DNA of 64,000 nt from Clostridiales bacterium (lineage in GTDB: Bacteria; Bacillota; Clostridia; Christensenellales; Borkfalkiaceae): positions 1-64,000 of the forward strand of contig SVHG01000008.1 in the NCBI GenBank assembly GCA_015055965.1. The letters are read 5' to 3'. Under the pieces are notes generated by a model. The model saw only the letters and a program-made list of their open reading frames with translations. It searched no databases and had not been told where the DNA came from. Position 1 is the stretch's first letter, and each line of letters opens with the position of its first letter. Shown in pieces: positions 52,205-59,984 of the stretch. The translations under genes were made by a program, and so were the position numbers.

Positions 52205-52242
52205 AAAAACGCGTTTTTGTAAGTATGCAAAACGCGTTTTTT
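52205..52242 (+). terminator. tRNA-Arg terminator
   Basis: AAAAAACGCG and CGCGTTTTTT pair 3 bp past the CCA end. The hairpin array starts directly after it. Confidence 0.75.
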
Positions 52243-52419
52243 GAATGATGTTTACATACTGTAAATGATGTTAGCTTCGCCAATGATGACGGCTTCGCCT
52301 AATGATGCGCGCCATTCGGCTCATGAGTAAACATCTTATCATTGCGCCCTAAAAAGGCGCTGTATCATTTTGAATAAAATGAAAAACATCATATTACCGC
52401 AGGTAATGCATCATTTGAC
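52243..52419. repeat. hairpin-ladder array 3, next to the four-helix-bundle gene
   Basis: Left half: ATGATG spacers between the hairpins TTTACA/TGTAAA, TTAGC-TTCGCCAA, GGC/GCC and GCC/GGC. Right half: ATCAT or CATCAT spacers between GCGCC/GGCGC, TTTGA-TAAAATG and ATTACC/GGTAAT. The last spacer, CATCATT, runs into TTGACA of the next gene's promoter, so array and gene look like one unit. Confidence 0.7.
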
Positions 52420-52443
52420 ACGCTATTTCTTTTATGTTATAAT
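52415..52443 (+). promoter_or_regulatory. promoter of the four-helix-bundle gene
   Basis: Consensus TTGACA (52415-52420), 17 bp spacer, TATAAT (52438-52443), directly abutting the end of the hairpin array. Confidence 0.85.
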
Positions 52444-52461
52444 GATAAAAGCAGGTGTGTT

Positions 52462-52815
52462 ATGAAAGAAAATAAACTCATTGACCTATCAATGGAATTT
52501 TCCGTTGAAATTATAAATTTAGTAAAGATTCTAAAATCTAATCATGAGAGCATTATTGCTAATCAAATTGGCAGAAGCGGAACTTCTATCGGCGCTAATA
52601 TTCACGAAGCACAATATGCGCAAGGCACAAAAGATTTTGTATCCAAATTTGAAATTGCCCTTAAAGAGGCAAGTGAAACGGGATATTGGCTTGAATTACT
52701 ATATAAAACAAAGTATATTGATGAAGAAACCTTTAAAAGATTAAATTCTAAATGTACTTCTTTAAGAGTTATGCTAATTGCTTCCTGTAAAACGGCAAAG
52801 AATAATACGAAATAA
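52462..52815 (+). CDS. four-helix-bundle protein (S23/bAvd family)
   Basis: 117 residues, matching in length and pattern the four-helix-bundle family encoded in 23S rRNA intervening sequences and related to the Avd accessory protein of diversity-generating retroelements. Conserved blocks are IGRSGTSIGANIHEAQ and ALKEASETGYWLELL. The family is basic, oligomeric and thought to bind nucleic acid; its role outside retroelements is unknown. There is no reverse transcriptase or rRNA nearby. A consensus promoter begins where the hairpin array ends, which suggests the protein belongs to that element. AGGTG precedes the ATG. Confidence 0.88.
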   Translation: MKENKLIDLSMEFSVEIINLVKILKSNHESIIANQIGRSGTSIGANIHEAQYAQGTKDFVSKFEIALKEASETGYWLELLYKTKYIDEETFKRLNSKCTSLRVMLIASCKTAKNNTK

Positions 52816-52829
52816 TAAATAGGGGTTTT

Positions 52830-53948
52830 ATGAAATACTCAAAAAAGATTAAAAAGCATTTTGAATATATTAGTAATAAGGACTACTTGCAAGACTGCGC
52901 AAGCGACCTTTCTACCCTTAAATGCGCGGTAGCGTTATTAGAGGGGGCTTGCTGTCACTTTTCCACGGGGGAAAGTCCTTTAAAAAGAGTAAACGAGCTT
53001 GTTAAAACGGTAAACAAGGTGTTTACAAAGCAAGCAACTATTGATGGCGACGAGCAAATTAACCTTTACGGAAATATTTTAACGGCACTTTGCGCTTATA
53101 AAAAATGTACCGCGCTTAACGAAGCAGACGAGTTAATTGACGCTTGCGTTACCCCACTTTTAAACGCCCTGTTTACCCGTATAGATGCGCTTATTGAAGA
53201 AAATTCCTTACTTCCTGCAAGAAGCTTAAGCGCCCTAAACGGCATAGCGGACTTTTACGCTATTACCCGCGATAAGGACGCGCTTTTACTTTTTAATAAG
53301 GTTATAACCAACTTAAATAAGCTTAACTTTAATAATTCGCAAGATAACTGTTACGATTATTTATGCTTTATTTCGGGCGCGTTAAAATTAGCGCAAATGA
53401 GCGATAATATTGCCGTTTACGAGCCTATAGCGCGACTTTTTGATAATTTGTGCGTAAAGGCGCAAAGCCTTAATTACGGCGTTGCTATAAGCTTTATTAA
53501 CAAAAAGGAATGCTCTAGCGCGGCAACGGCAAAATCTTTAGAGGTAGCACTTACCTTTTACGCCTTACTGCAGGATGAAAGATATAAATCGCTTGCAAGA
53601 AGAATTTGGTTTAACGGATTACAGTTTTGCCAAAGAGAAAAGGGACAAACGGGCGCAGATACCTTTACCACGGAAGACGCCCCCAACCTTAAGGTTAGCC
53701 GTTACGAGGTTAAGCAAATAGTTACCCCACTTTACGCAATAGCCTTAAAGTGCTATGCGGCAAACAAAGAGCTGTTTGAAGAAAGCGGAGAGCTTTTTAA
53801 AGATAGAAGAGGCAGATATTTTATTGGCGACAAGATGTTCGCGCGTGACGTAAGCGGATTTTTTGGCCGTGATTTAATAGAAATCCCAACCCTTACCGCA
53901 TTCGACAGTCAAACGGCAATCCAGCTGGACTTTAAGCTAACCTTTTAA
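52830..53948 (+). CDS. alpha-helical protein, possibly alpha/alpha-toroid
   Basis: 372 residues, not recognised. It is helix-rich with recurrent motifs spaced like an (alpha/alpha) barrel (SLSALNGIADFYAITRDKDALLLF; SLEVALTFYALLQDERYKSLAR), similar in style to GH127-like or lanthionine-cyclase-like folds, but without confident catalytic residues. No signal peptide. It overlaps nothing and ends 1 bp before bioY, so both probably share a transcript. The relation to biotin uptake is unclear. Confidence 0.65.
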   Translation: MKYSKKIKKHFEYISNKDYLQDCASDLSTLKCAVALLEGACCHFSTGESPLKRVNELVKTVNKVFTKQATIDGDEQINLYGNILTALCAYKKCTALNEADELIDACVTPLLNALFTRIDALIEENSLLPARSLSALNGIADFYAITRDKDALLLFNKVITNLNKLNFNNSQDNCYDYLCFISGALKLAQMSDNIAVYEPIARLFDNLCVKAQSLNYGVAISFINKKECSSAATAKSLEVALTFYALLQDERYKSLARRIWFNGLQFCQREKGQTGADTFTTEDAPNLKVSRYEVKQIVTPLYAIALKCYAANKELFEESGELFKDRRGRYFIGDKMFARDVSGFFGRDLIEIPTLTAFDSQTAIQLDFKLTF

Positions 53949-53949
53949 T

Positions 53950-54492
53950 ATGAAAGCAAACGGAAGCAAAATAGCGCTTTGCGGACTTTATTTAGCGCTT
54001 TTAACCATTTCTGCAAAAATACAAATTCCATCCCCCATAGTTCCCTTTACCCTGCTAACGGCATGCTTTTTACTTTGCGTTTTCACCCTAAACGGATTCG
54101 CCCCCTTTTTTACCGTTGGCGCGTATATTTTTGCAGGGCTTATAGGGCTACCACTTTTTGCAAGTGGCGGTGGATTTTCTTACCTATTAAACCCGTCGTT
54201 TGGCTACCTTTTAGGCTTTTTAATTGCAAGCTTAGTTAAGTGCTTATTAGTTAAAAAAAGGCTAACCGATTACAAGCATTTACTGCTTATTTCATTAGCC
54301 CTTTTATTTATAATTCACTTAATAGGAAACCTTTACGTTTATATTATTTTAACCACACATTTATCCTTTAAAATAACCTTACTGCAAAGCTTTATTTCTT
54401 ACGGATTACTCTTTATTCCCATAGACCTTGCGTGGGCGCTAATTTGTCCGCTTGTAATAAAGCGAATAAACAGCCACGCAAACGTTAAATAA
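53950..54492 (+). CDS. bioY: biotin transporter substrate-binding subunit
   Basis: 180-residue S component of an ECF importer, with six predicted helices. The BioY signature GLPLFASGGGFSYLLNPSFGYLLGF is clear, plus the early block ISAKIQIPSPIVPFTLLT. It captures biotin and works with the shared EcfAA'T module, which is not in the window. The start codon lies 1 bp after the preceding stop. A terminator follows at 54503. Confidence 0.94.
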   Translation: MKANGSKIALCGLYLALLTISAKIQIPSPIVPFTLLTACFLLCVFTLNGFAPFFTVGAYIFAGLIGLPLFASGGGFSYLLNPSFGYLLGFLIASLVKCLLVKKRLTDYKHLLLISLALLFIIHLIGNLYVYIILTTHLSFKITLLQSFISYGLLFIPIDLAWALICPLVIKRINSHANVK

Positions 54493-54502
54493 CAACAATT
54501 AG

Positions 54503-54538
54503 AAATCGCGTTAATCAATCTATAACGCGATTTTTTTT
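54503..54538. terminator. bioY terminator overlapping a CGATTA-like motif
   Basis: AAATCGCGTT and AACGCGATTT form a perfect 10 bp stem followed by more T. The loop side contains a diverged copy of the dispersed motif (on the minus strand TTATAGATTGATTAACGC, 54503-54532). Confidence 0.8.
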
Positions 54539-54691
54539 ATTTATCAATATTGAAAGTTCAACAAAAATTGATATAACAACTTTTTATTTTTGTGCCCTTT
54601 TTTTAAGCCTTTTAAGGTTGATTTAAAGGAAGAATATTGCTATAATTTTAATAATAAAATTAAAGCAATATCACAAAAAAAGAGGAAAAAA

Positions 54692-55429
54692 ATGGCAAAA
54701 GAAAAAAAGGTTAAAAACAAAAGAAAATGGTATTTTGGCTTTTTAAAAAAGCTAATGAAAATCAAGTATAAACAGCCCACCTTTATTTACCTTGGCGAAG
54801 AGATAACGAGCGGGGGCGTAATACTTAGCAACCACGAGGGAACGGATGCGCCAATGGCGTTTGAAATTTATAGTAAAAAGCCCATTAGATTTTGGGGAAC
54901 GTACCAAATGAATTCGGGCTTAAAAATGATGTATAAATATCAATCTGAAGTATATTATCATGAAAAGAAGGGTTGGAAGCTATTCCCCGCAAAGCTATTT
55001 TGCTTGATCGCAAGCCCTTTAACAAACCTATTTTACAAGGGACTTAATCTTATTTCCACCTACCCTGACGCACGCTTTATAAAGACCATTCGCCAAAGCA
55101 TGGAAGCTATTAAAGCAGGCGAAAATATTATAATATTACCCGAAAAGTCTAACAACGGCTACCAACGCACGTTAGAGGGCTTTCACGGTGGCTTTGCTCT
55201 ATTTGCAGAGGCATGCTTAAGAGAAGGCATTGATTTGCCCGTTTTTATTTCTTATTATAACAAGAAAAAGAACTTATACTTAATAGACGTACCCATAAAA
55301 TATTCCCTTTTAAAGGAGCATTACCCAGATAGAGAAGAGCTTAGCCAAATGCTTTGCAACCGTTGTAACGCTCTTGGCGAAATGACTTACGACGATAGCT
55401 TTACCGCTAAATACCAAAAGGTAGCGTAA
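54692..55429 (+). CDS. PlsC-like acyltransferase
   Basis: The ATG at 54692 has AGAGGA before it and replaces an upstream in-frame start, giving 245 residues. The domain is that of 1-acylglycerol-phosphate acyltransferases: VILSNHEGTDAP corresponds to the NHxxxxD catalytic block and ILPEKSNNGYQRTLEGFHGG to the PEGTR-like block. The spacing is H-x3-D rather than the usual H-x4-D, which marks a subfamily or an altered active site. A basic N-terminus suggests membrane association. Role is probably in phospholipid or glycolipid acylation; substrate unknown. Confidence 0.8.
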   Translation: MAKEKKVKNKRKWYFGFLKKLMKIKYKQPTFIYLGEEITSGGVILSNHEGTDAPMAFEIYSKKPIRFWGTYQMNSGLKMMYKYQSEVYYHEKKGWKLFPAKLFCLIASPLTNLFYKGLNLISTYPDARFIKTIRQSMEAIKAGENIIILPEKSNNGYQRTLEGFHGGFALFAEACLREGIDLPVFISYYNKKKNLYLIDVPIKYSLLKEHYPDREELSQMLCNRCNALGEMTYDDSFTAKYQKVA

Positions 55430-55491
55430 AACAAATTAATTTAACCACACGAAATTCTTTTTTATGTTTTTCTTCCAATAAAAAAGTAACG

Positions 55492-55520
55492 AAAACCCCG
55501 TTCATTACGAACGGGGTTTT
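55492..55520. terminator. bidirectional terminator between convergent genes
   Basis: AAAACCCCGTTC, ATTAC, GAACGGGGTTTT: a perfect 12 bp stem serving the acyltransferase gene and the lipoprotein operon. Confidence 0.9.
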
Positions 55521-55547
55521 GCCGTTATATTAACTGTTTTTTACAAA

Positions 55548-57806
55548 TTACTGTAACGCTCTGTAATCGCCAAGAACGATACCCATGTAACCTGCGCTAC
55601 CTTGTTGAGCGTAGAATAGATTTAGATATCCGCTATCGCTAGCAATAGGAAGAGCTAAATGTTCGCCGGCTAAGAAGTTAACGTGAGTCATAGTGGGTAA
55701 TCCGGTTAAGGTGTAAACCAGAGGAGTTGCGCCACCGGTTGTGGAGTCTTGACCGCCGTAAGCAATAATACCGGCTTCAGTTGCGCCTTGGAAAATGGGC
55801 GCGCCCTTTTTGCTAAGACCGGCTAGGAAGGGAGCGGTATACGCGCCTTCAAAATCAAGCTTATGGTTTTCGCCAATTTCTACTTTACCTAAAATAGGAT
55901 CAAAAGTCATACCTTCTGCATCACCTGACTTAATTACGATCATAAGGTTTAGTAGGCTTTGAGTGTTACCGCCTTCGTCAGTAGTCTTGGTAACGAAGGT
56001 TCTCTTAAAGCTATTAAAGATAGCATCCGTTGCCATGATTTGGCCAACTGCTGATTGAGCGTTAAATTCTGCAAACCAAGCCTCCTGACCGGTTACGTAA
56101 GAAGCAACCTCTGAAGCTTCGTCGATTACGATATGGCTAGTCCAACCGCCGCTACCCGTTCTACCTGCGGTATTATCATCAGGGGTAACGTGATCGGCAA
56201 TAATTGCAGGACCGCCTGCGCCGTAAATTCTACTGTTCTTGATTTTTACAAGACCACCCCAAATGTAAAGAAGTGAGTTGTAAGAGTCTTCAAAGATACA
56301 GCTATCAATAACGAATTCGTGACCGGTTGCGTTTTGAGAAACGAAGTTATTAATATACCAGCTCTTAGAAACCATATTGTAGGTAGTACCCTTTGTTAAT
56401 TCAAACTTAGCTAAGATAAGACCGCCGGAGCTTTCAACGGTTTCCTGTCTGTTTAGGTTACCAATAAGGTTAACGTTGTTCATATGGAAGTCTTCCGTTG
56501 TGGTTGTAGAGTCTGCTGAAGCATTACCTCTAACGCGGAATAATGAAGCGTGGCTTACGATTGAAGTGGGAAGACGTTCTAGGTTATCGTCGCCATCCTC
56601 TTTCATAACGTAAGGAACAGCGCTTGCATCAAGAGTGAAGTAGTTACCTTCAAAGGTAAATTGACCGTTATCGCCAAGGTGTCTATCCAAAATGAATGAA
56701 TAATCCTTTAAAGAGCCTTGTAAACGAGCCTTCTTTTCATCAGATAAGCCTGCGAAATGATCTGCATCCCTTACTTCGTCGTAAATGTGGCAAGAGGGAA
56801 TATCGCTTGCAGTTAAAGCAATATTATTGTGAAGAACTAAAGCGCTAACTGTTGAAGCGTCAACGGTTATCCCCTTTTCTGCTCTGAATGCAGCAACATC
56901 TGCGTTATTGTTATCCCAAAGAAGAAGATCTGCTGCGGTATATACGTTATAACCATCTATAACCTTGAATTCTAAAGAGTTGCTTAGTTCAGCAATAACT
57001 TCAGCATCTTCACCGGCATCTTCTAATAATCTGGGGTAAACTACAAGCTTGAATGAATTACCGATTGCGCTTTCAGTAAAGTCGAATGAGGCGTTTAGTG
57101 CATCTACTTCTACGTAGGTAGCCATATCGCTAACCTCTACATATTCGCCTTCGGTTAAAACGTAAAGAGTAGCAACGATTTCTACTTCACCGGGAGCGTC
57201 AAAGTATAAAAGCTTGCCGTCTGCGTCGTAAGCAGCAACGATAGGACTGAATGAGAACGCACCGTCATCACCAACTAAGTAACCTTGAGTTTTATCCTTA
57301 AAGTTAGAGGTTGCGCCCTTGTTAGAAGCAAAAGCTGAAATAGAAGCGGGAACGGTTACAGAGTCTGCCCAGCAGTATACTCTTAAGCCTACTTCTACGC
57401 TAAATCCGTTATATTCGATTTCTGCAGTAGCAGCGCCAAGCTTAGAAGTATCACAGGTAACGGTTAAAGCTGACTTATCTAATTCTGCGTAAGTAGCTTC
57501 TTTAGAAGTACCGTCTGAATAAGAAAGCTCAAGAACTAATTCTTCAAATTCGGCGTCTGCGCCAAGCTCAAGATTGGTAACACCTGAAAGGTATTCAACG
57601 CCGGTAAGAACAGCCTGTTCTTCATTTCCACTAGAAGAGCTGTCATTTTCTGAAGAGTTAGAGTCTTCCGTAGATGAATCTTCTATTACGGGGGAAGAGT
57701 CTTGAGATTGAGATTCAGACGTACTGTCTGCATCGTCACAAGCAACTGCAAAAGATAAAGATAATGCAGTTAAAAGTGAAAGTAAAAGTAACCAAAACTT
57801 TTTCAT
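55548..57806 (-). CDS. large surface lipoprotein, Ig-like plus beta-helix-like
   Basis: 752 residues with a lipoprotein signal (FAVACDD, Cys23) and a Ser/Glu/Asp-rich linker (about 25-65). A Big_3-like Ig domain (VLTGVEYLSGVTNLELGADA) and a second beta domain follow. The middle (about 290-560) has repeated NNV, NNF and KNS strands typical of a right-handed beta-helix (HMNNVNLIG, YINNFVSQNATG, KIKNSRIYG). No catalytic residues are evident. It is the last gene of the four-gene ABC operon, so it could be an exported cargo or a surface partner of that transporter. Confidence 0.75.
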   Translation of the reverse strand: MKKFWLLLLSLLTALSLSFAVACDDADSTSESQSQDSSPVIEDSSTEDSNSSENDSSSSGNEEQAVLTGVEYLSGVTNLELGADAEFEELVLELSYSDGTSKEATYAELDKSALTVTCDTSKLGAATAEIEYNGFSVEVGLRVYCWADSVTVPASISAFASNKGATSNFKDKTQGYLVGDDGAFSFSPIVAAYDADGKLLYFDAPGEVEIVATLYVLTEGEYVEVSDMATYVEVDALNASFDFTESAIGNSFKLVVYPRLLEDAGEDAEVIAELSNSLEFKVIDGYNVYTAADLLLWDNNNADVAAFRAEKGITVDASTVSALVLHNNIALTASDIPSCHIYDEVRDADHFAGLSDEKKARLQGSLKDYSFILDRHLGDNGQFTFEGNYFTLDASAVPYVMKEDGDDNLERLPTSIVSHASLFRVRGNASADSTTTTEDFHMNNVNLIGNLNRQETVESSGGLILAKFELTKGTTYNMVSKSWYINNFVSQNATGHEFVIDSCIFEDSYNSLLYIWGGLVKIKNSRIYGAGGPAIIADHVTPDDNTAGRTGSGGWTSHIVIDEASEVASYVTGQEAWFAEFNAQSAVGQIMATDAIFNSFKRTFVTKTTDEGGNTQSLLNLMIVIKSGDAEGMTFDPILGKVEIGENHKLDFEGAYTAPFLAGLSKKGAPIFQGATEAGIIAYGGQDSTTGGATPLVYTLTGLPTMTHVNFLAGEHLALPIASDSGYLNLFYAQQGSAGYMGIVLGDYRALQ

Positions 57807-57865
57807 TTTGTTATAACCTCCGTTATAATTTATCTTTAATTTAATTTTTAACTATTGTTTTAAGC

Positions 57866-58321
57866 TTAGGTAAATCTAACGCTTATATAAACGCTATCTG
57901 AAAGTGATGCGTTTGCCTTAGCCGTTACGGTAACGGTTGCAGCAACTATAGGTCTACCCGAGGTAGGTCTTGTGAACACCAGCTGCCCCGCTTCGTTAAC
58001 CGTAATATTAGGATTACTGGGGTCAAAGCTGTAAACTACAGATTTATCAGTAGCGTCGTCCGGACCGATATTATATCTTAAATCAAAAACTAAAACGTCT
58101 TCGCCGGTTCTGATTTGAGAAAAATACTTATATTGAGCGCCCCCTTCCTTTTCGCCCACTTGATAATCTTCTACCTTATCTAAATAAGCAAGCTGAGTTA
58201 TCACTAAAGAAGTAGGCTTAATATTGGGTGCGTAAACTCTTACGTTTAAGCCGATAGTTCCTACTATACCGATAGAAAGAACGTAAACTGCAATTAAAAT
58301 TAGTATAACCGATTTTTTCAT
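57866..58321 (-). CDS. secreted or membrane-anchored Ig-like protein
   Basis: 151 residues: one N-terminal helix or signal (VILILIAVYVLSIGIVGTIG) and an extracellular beta domain with PTSGRPIVAATVTVTAKA strands, resembling a bacterial Ig-like fold. No lipobox. It lies 12 bp before the permease gene, in the same operon. Role unknown; possibly a transporter accessory subunit. Confidence 0.65.
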   Translation of the reverse strand: MKKSVILILIAVYVLSIGIVGTIGLNVRVYAPNIKPTSLVITQLAYLDKVEDYQVGEKEGGAQYKYFSQIRTGEDVLVFDLRYNIGPDDATDKSVVYSFDPSNPNITVNEAGQLVFTRPTSGRPIVAATVTVTAKANASLSDSVYISVRFT

Positions 58322-58333
58322 TTACAATACCCC

Positions 58334-59971
58334 CTATTTTTCGTAAAAATAAACTTTAATTTTAGTTACGAACATGTATATAAGAGCTACCATAAATACT
58401 ATGCCGATTAAACAGAGCTTAACGCAAGCGGTGGTTACCCCTTCCGGTATAATTACGTAAGAGAAGAATGCATATATTGCAGAAGCAATAAACGCCATAA
58501 CCGTTGCGGACGTTTCGTTGGGGTTATCGTCTACGTTGCCGGTGGTTGCATACGCTTCGTTTTGGGGATTCATTAAATCCGCCGTAGCGCAGAAGAATAC
58601 GTGCCCCCATTGCATGCCGATTAAACCGATTGCAAGTAAGGTTATTTCTACCCCGCTTAGTGAAACGAATCTAGAGAATACTATTACGCTTGCTATAATT
58701 GATATTGCAGAGCATATTAGCATGGGAATTACCTTTATAACGAGGGGAATAAGTGGGGTTAAGGGGAAGGTTTTTCTTAAGTAAGAAACTCTACCGTCAC
58801 GACTGTATAGCGTTGCAATAACCGCGTTAGACGCCATCAAGGGTAATATCATTATTAATAGGTTGAAGGAATAGGTCATATACTTTCCTTCGGTATCGGT
58901 ATCCATTGCCACGTACACCTTATTTAAAAGGAATATTAAAACGGGAACGGCAAGATACATTATGATAAAGGTTGCAGTAATACCCGAACGAAGAAGTGAG
59001 GAAAGCTCCGTTTTAAAGAAGGTTGCAATAACTCCTCTTTTCTTGTTGGGATTGGTTTTACTAATAAGCTTTTTCTCAAACTCAAAGGATTTACTCATCA
59101 TGCCGAAGAATAACGGGCGTGATAGGAAGAATACCAATGCGCTAAGAAGGACTATTATGCCAACCATTATGCCAAAATAAAGAAGTACGTTTAGATGCAG
59201 AATAGAATACTCAAAGCCCGTAGGATATCCCACTAACATACTTACTAAAAGGTTAACCGGGTAAACGTGATCCCCGCACCATTTTAATCCTTCTAAAACC
59301 ATTCTTTCAATAGTTCCGCGTTGTTCAATAAGATTAATTTTATCGGGAATTAAAGAAATTAGGCTAACTGAAGCAAATACCGCAGCCGCAGCAACCGCAG
59401 CGTAGGTTAAAAGCTTAACAACGGGTACTTTTCTAAAGAATCTGTAAATAAACATTGCAGGAATAGAAAGCACCGCACCAATTAAAACGGGAAGAGCGGA
59501 TATAAAGATGAAGGCTATAAATAACCAAACGGTATGAAGCCCAATCATTTTTGAAAATACTTCGTAACCTAAGAAAATGGGAATGGTTAAGAATAAGCTT
59601 CGCTTAAGCTCGAAGAAGTAATATATGATAAGCTTAGAAACGAAAATCATATTCGCGTTAACGGGGAAGGTAATTAGCACCTTATTATCGTCTGCAAAAT
59701 ACAAATTCTTCATTAAGCCAACCGTGCAGGATATCGTTGAAAGAATAAATATTAACCCAAATATAAAAACCATTATATTGGGCGGAACTCTACCGCTTGT
59801 AAACAGTAACATCGGTAGAAGCATAAATACTACGTAAGATACCGCCGTAACGATGCCGAACTTCAAAATCGTGAAAACTATTTTAGAAATAGTTCTTTGC
59901 TTTGAAGAAAGAAAGCTGAAATCTAGCTTATCTTTAAGCTGCATCATTACGAGCGCTTTAAGATGTTTCAT
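58334..59971 (-). CDS. ABC-2-type exporter permease
   Basis: 545 residues with about twelve membrane helices. The arrangement and the N-terminal cytoplasmic start (LKALVMMQLKDKLDFSFLSS) fit ABC-2 permeases of the putative exporter class. It pairs with the ATPase encoded 13 bp upstream. The substrate is unknown; the co-operonic lipoproteins suggest a role in the envelope. Confidence 0.82.
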   Translation of the reverse strand: MKHLKALVMMQLKDKLDFSFLSSKQRTISKIVFTILKFGIVTAVSYVVFMLLPMLLFTSGRVPPNIMVFIFGLIFILSTISCTVGLMKNLYFADDNKVLITFPVNANMIFVSKLIIYYFFELKRSLFLTIPIFLGYEVFSKMIGLHTVWLFIAFIFISALPVLIGAVLSIPAMFIYRFFRKVPVVKLLTYAAVAAAAVFASVSLISLIPDKINLIEQRGTIERMVLEGLKWCGDHVYPVNLLVSMLVGYPTGFEYSILHLNVLLYFGIMVGIIVLLSALVFFLSRPLFFGMMSKSFEFEKKLISKTNPNKKRGVIATFFKTELSSLLRSGITATFIIMYLAVPVLIFLLNKVYVAMDTDTEGKYMTYSFNLLIMILPLMASNAVIATLYSRDGRVSYLRKTFPLTPLIPLVIKVIPMLICSAISIIASVIVFSRFVSLSGVEITLLAIGLIGMQWGHVFFCATADLMNPQNEAYATTGNVDDNPNETSATVMAFIASAIYAFFSYVIIPEGVTTACVKLCLIGIVFMVALIYMFVTKIKVYFYEK

Positions 59972-59984
59972 GTTTTAGCTCTCC

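Noticed and set aside
52243-52815. Diversity-generating retroelement or 23S rRNA intervening sequence, because of the Avd/S23-like protein
   Set aside because: No reverse transcriptase, variable/template repeat pair or rRNA sequence is present in the window.
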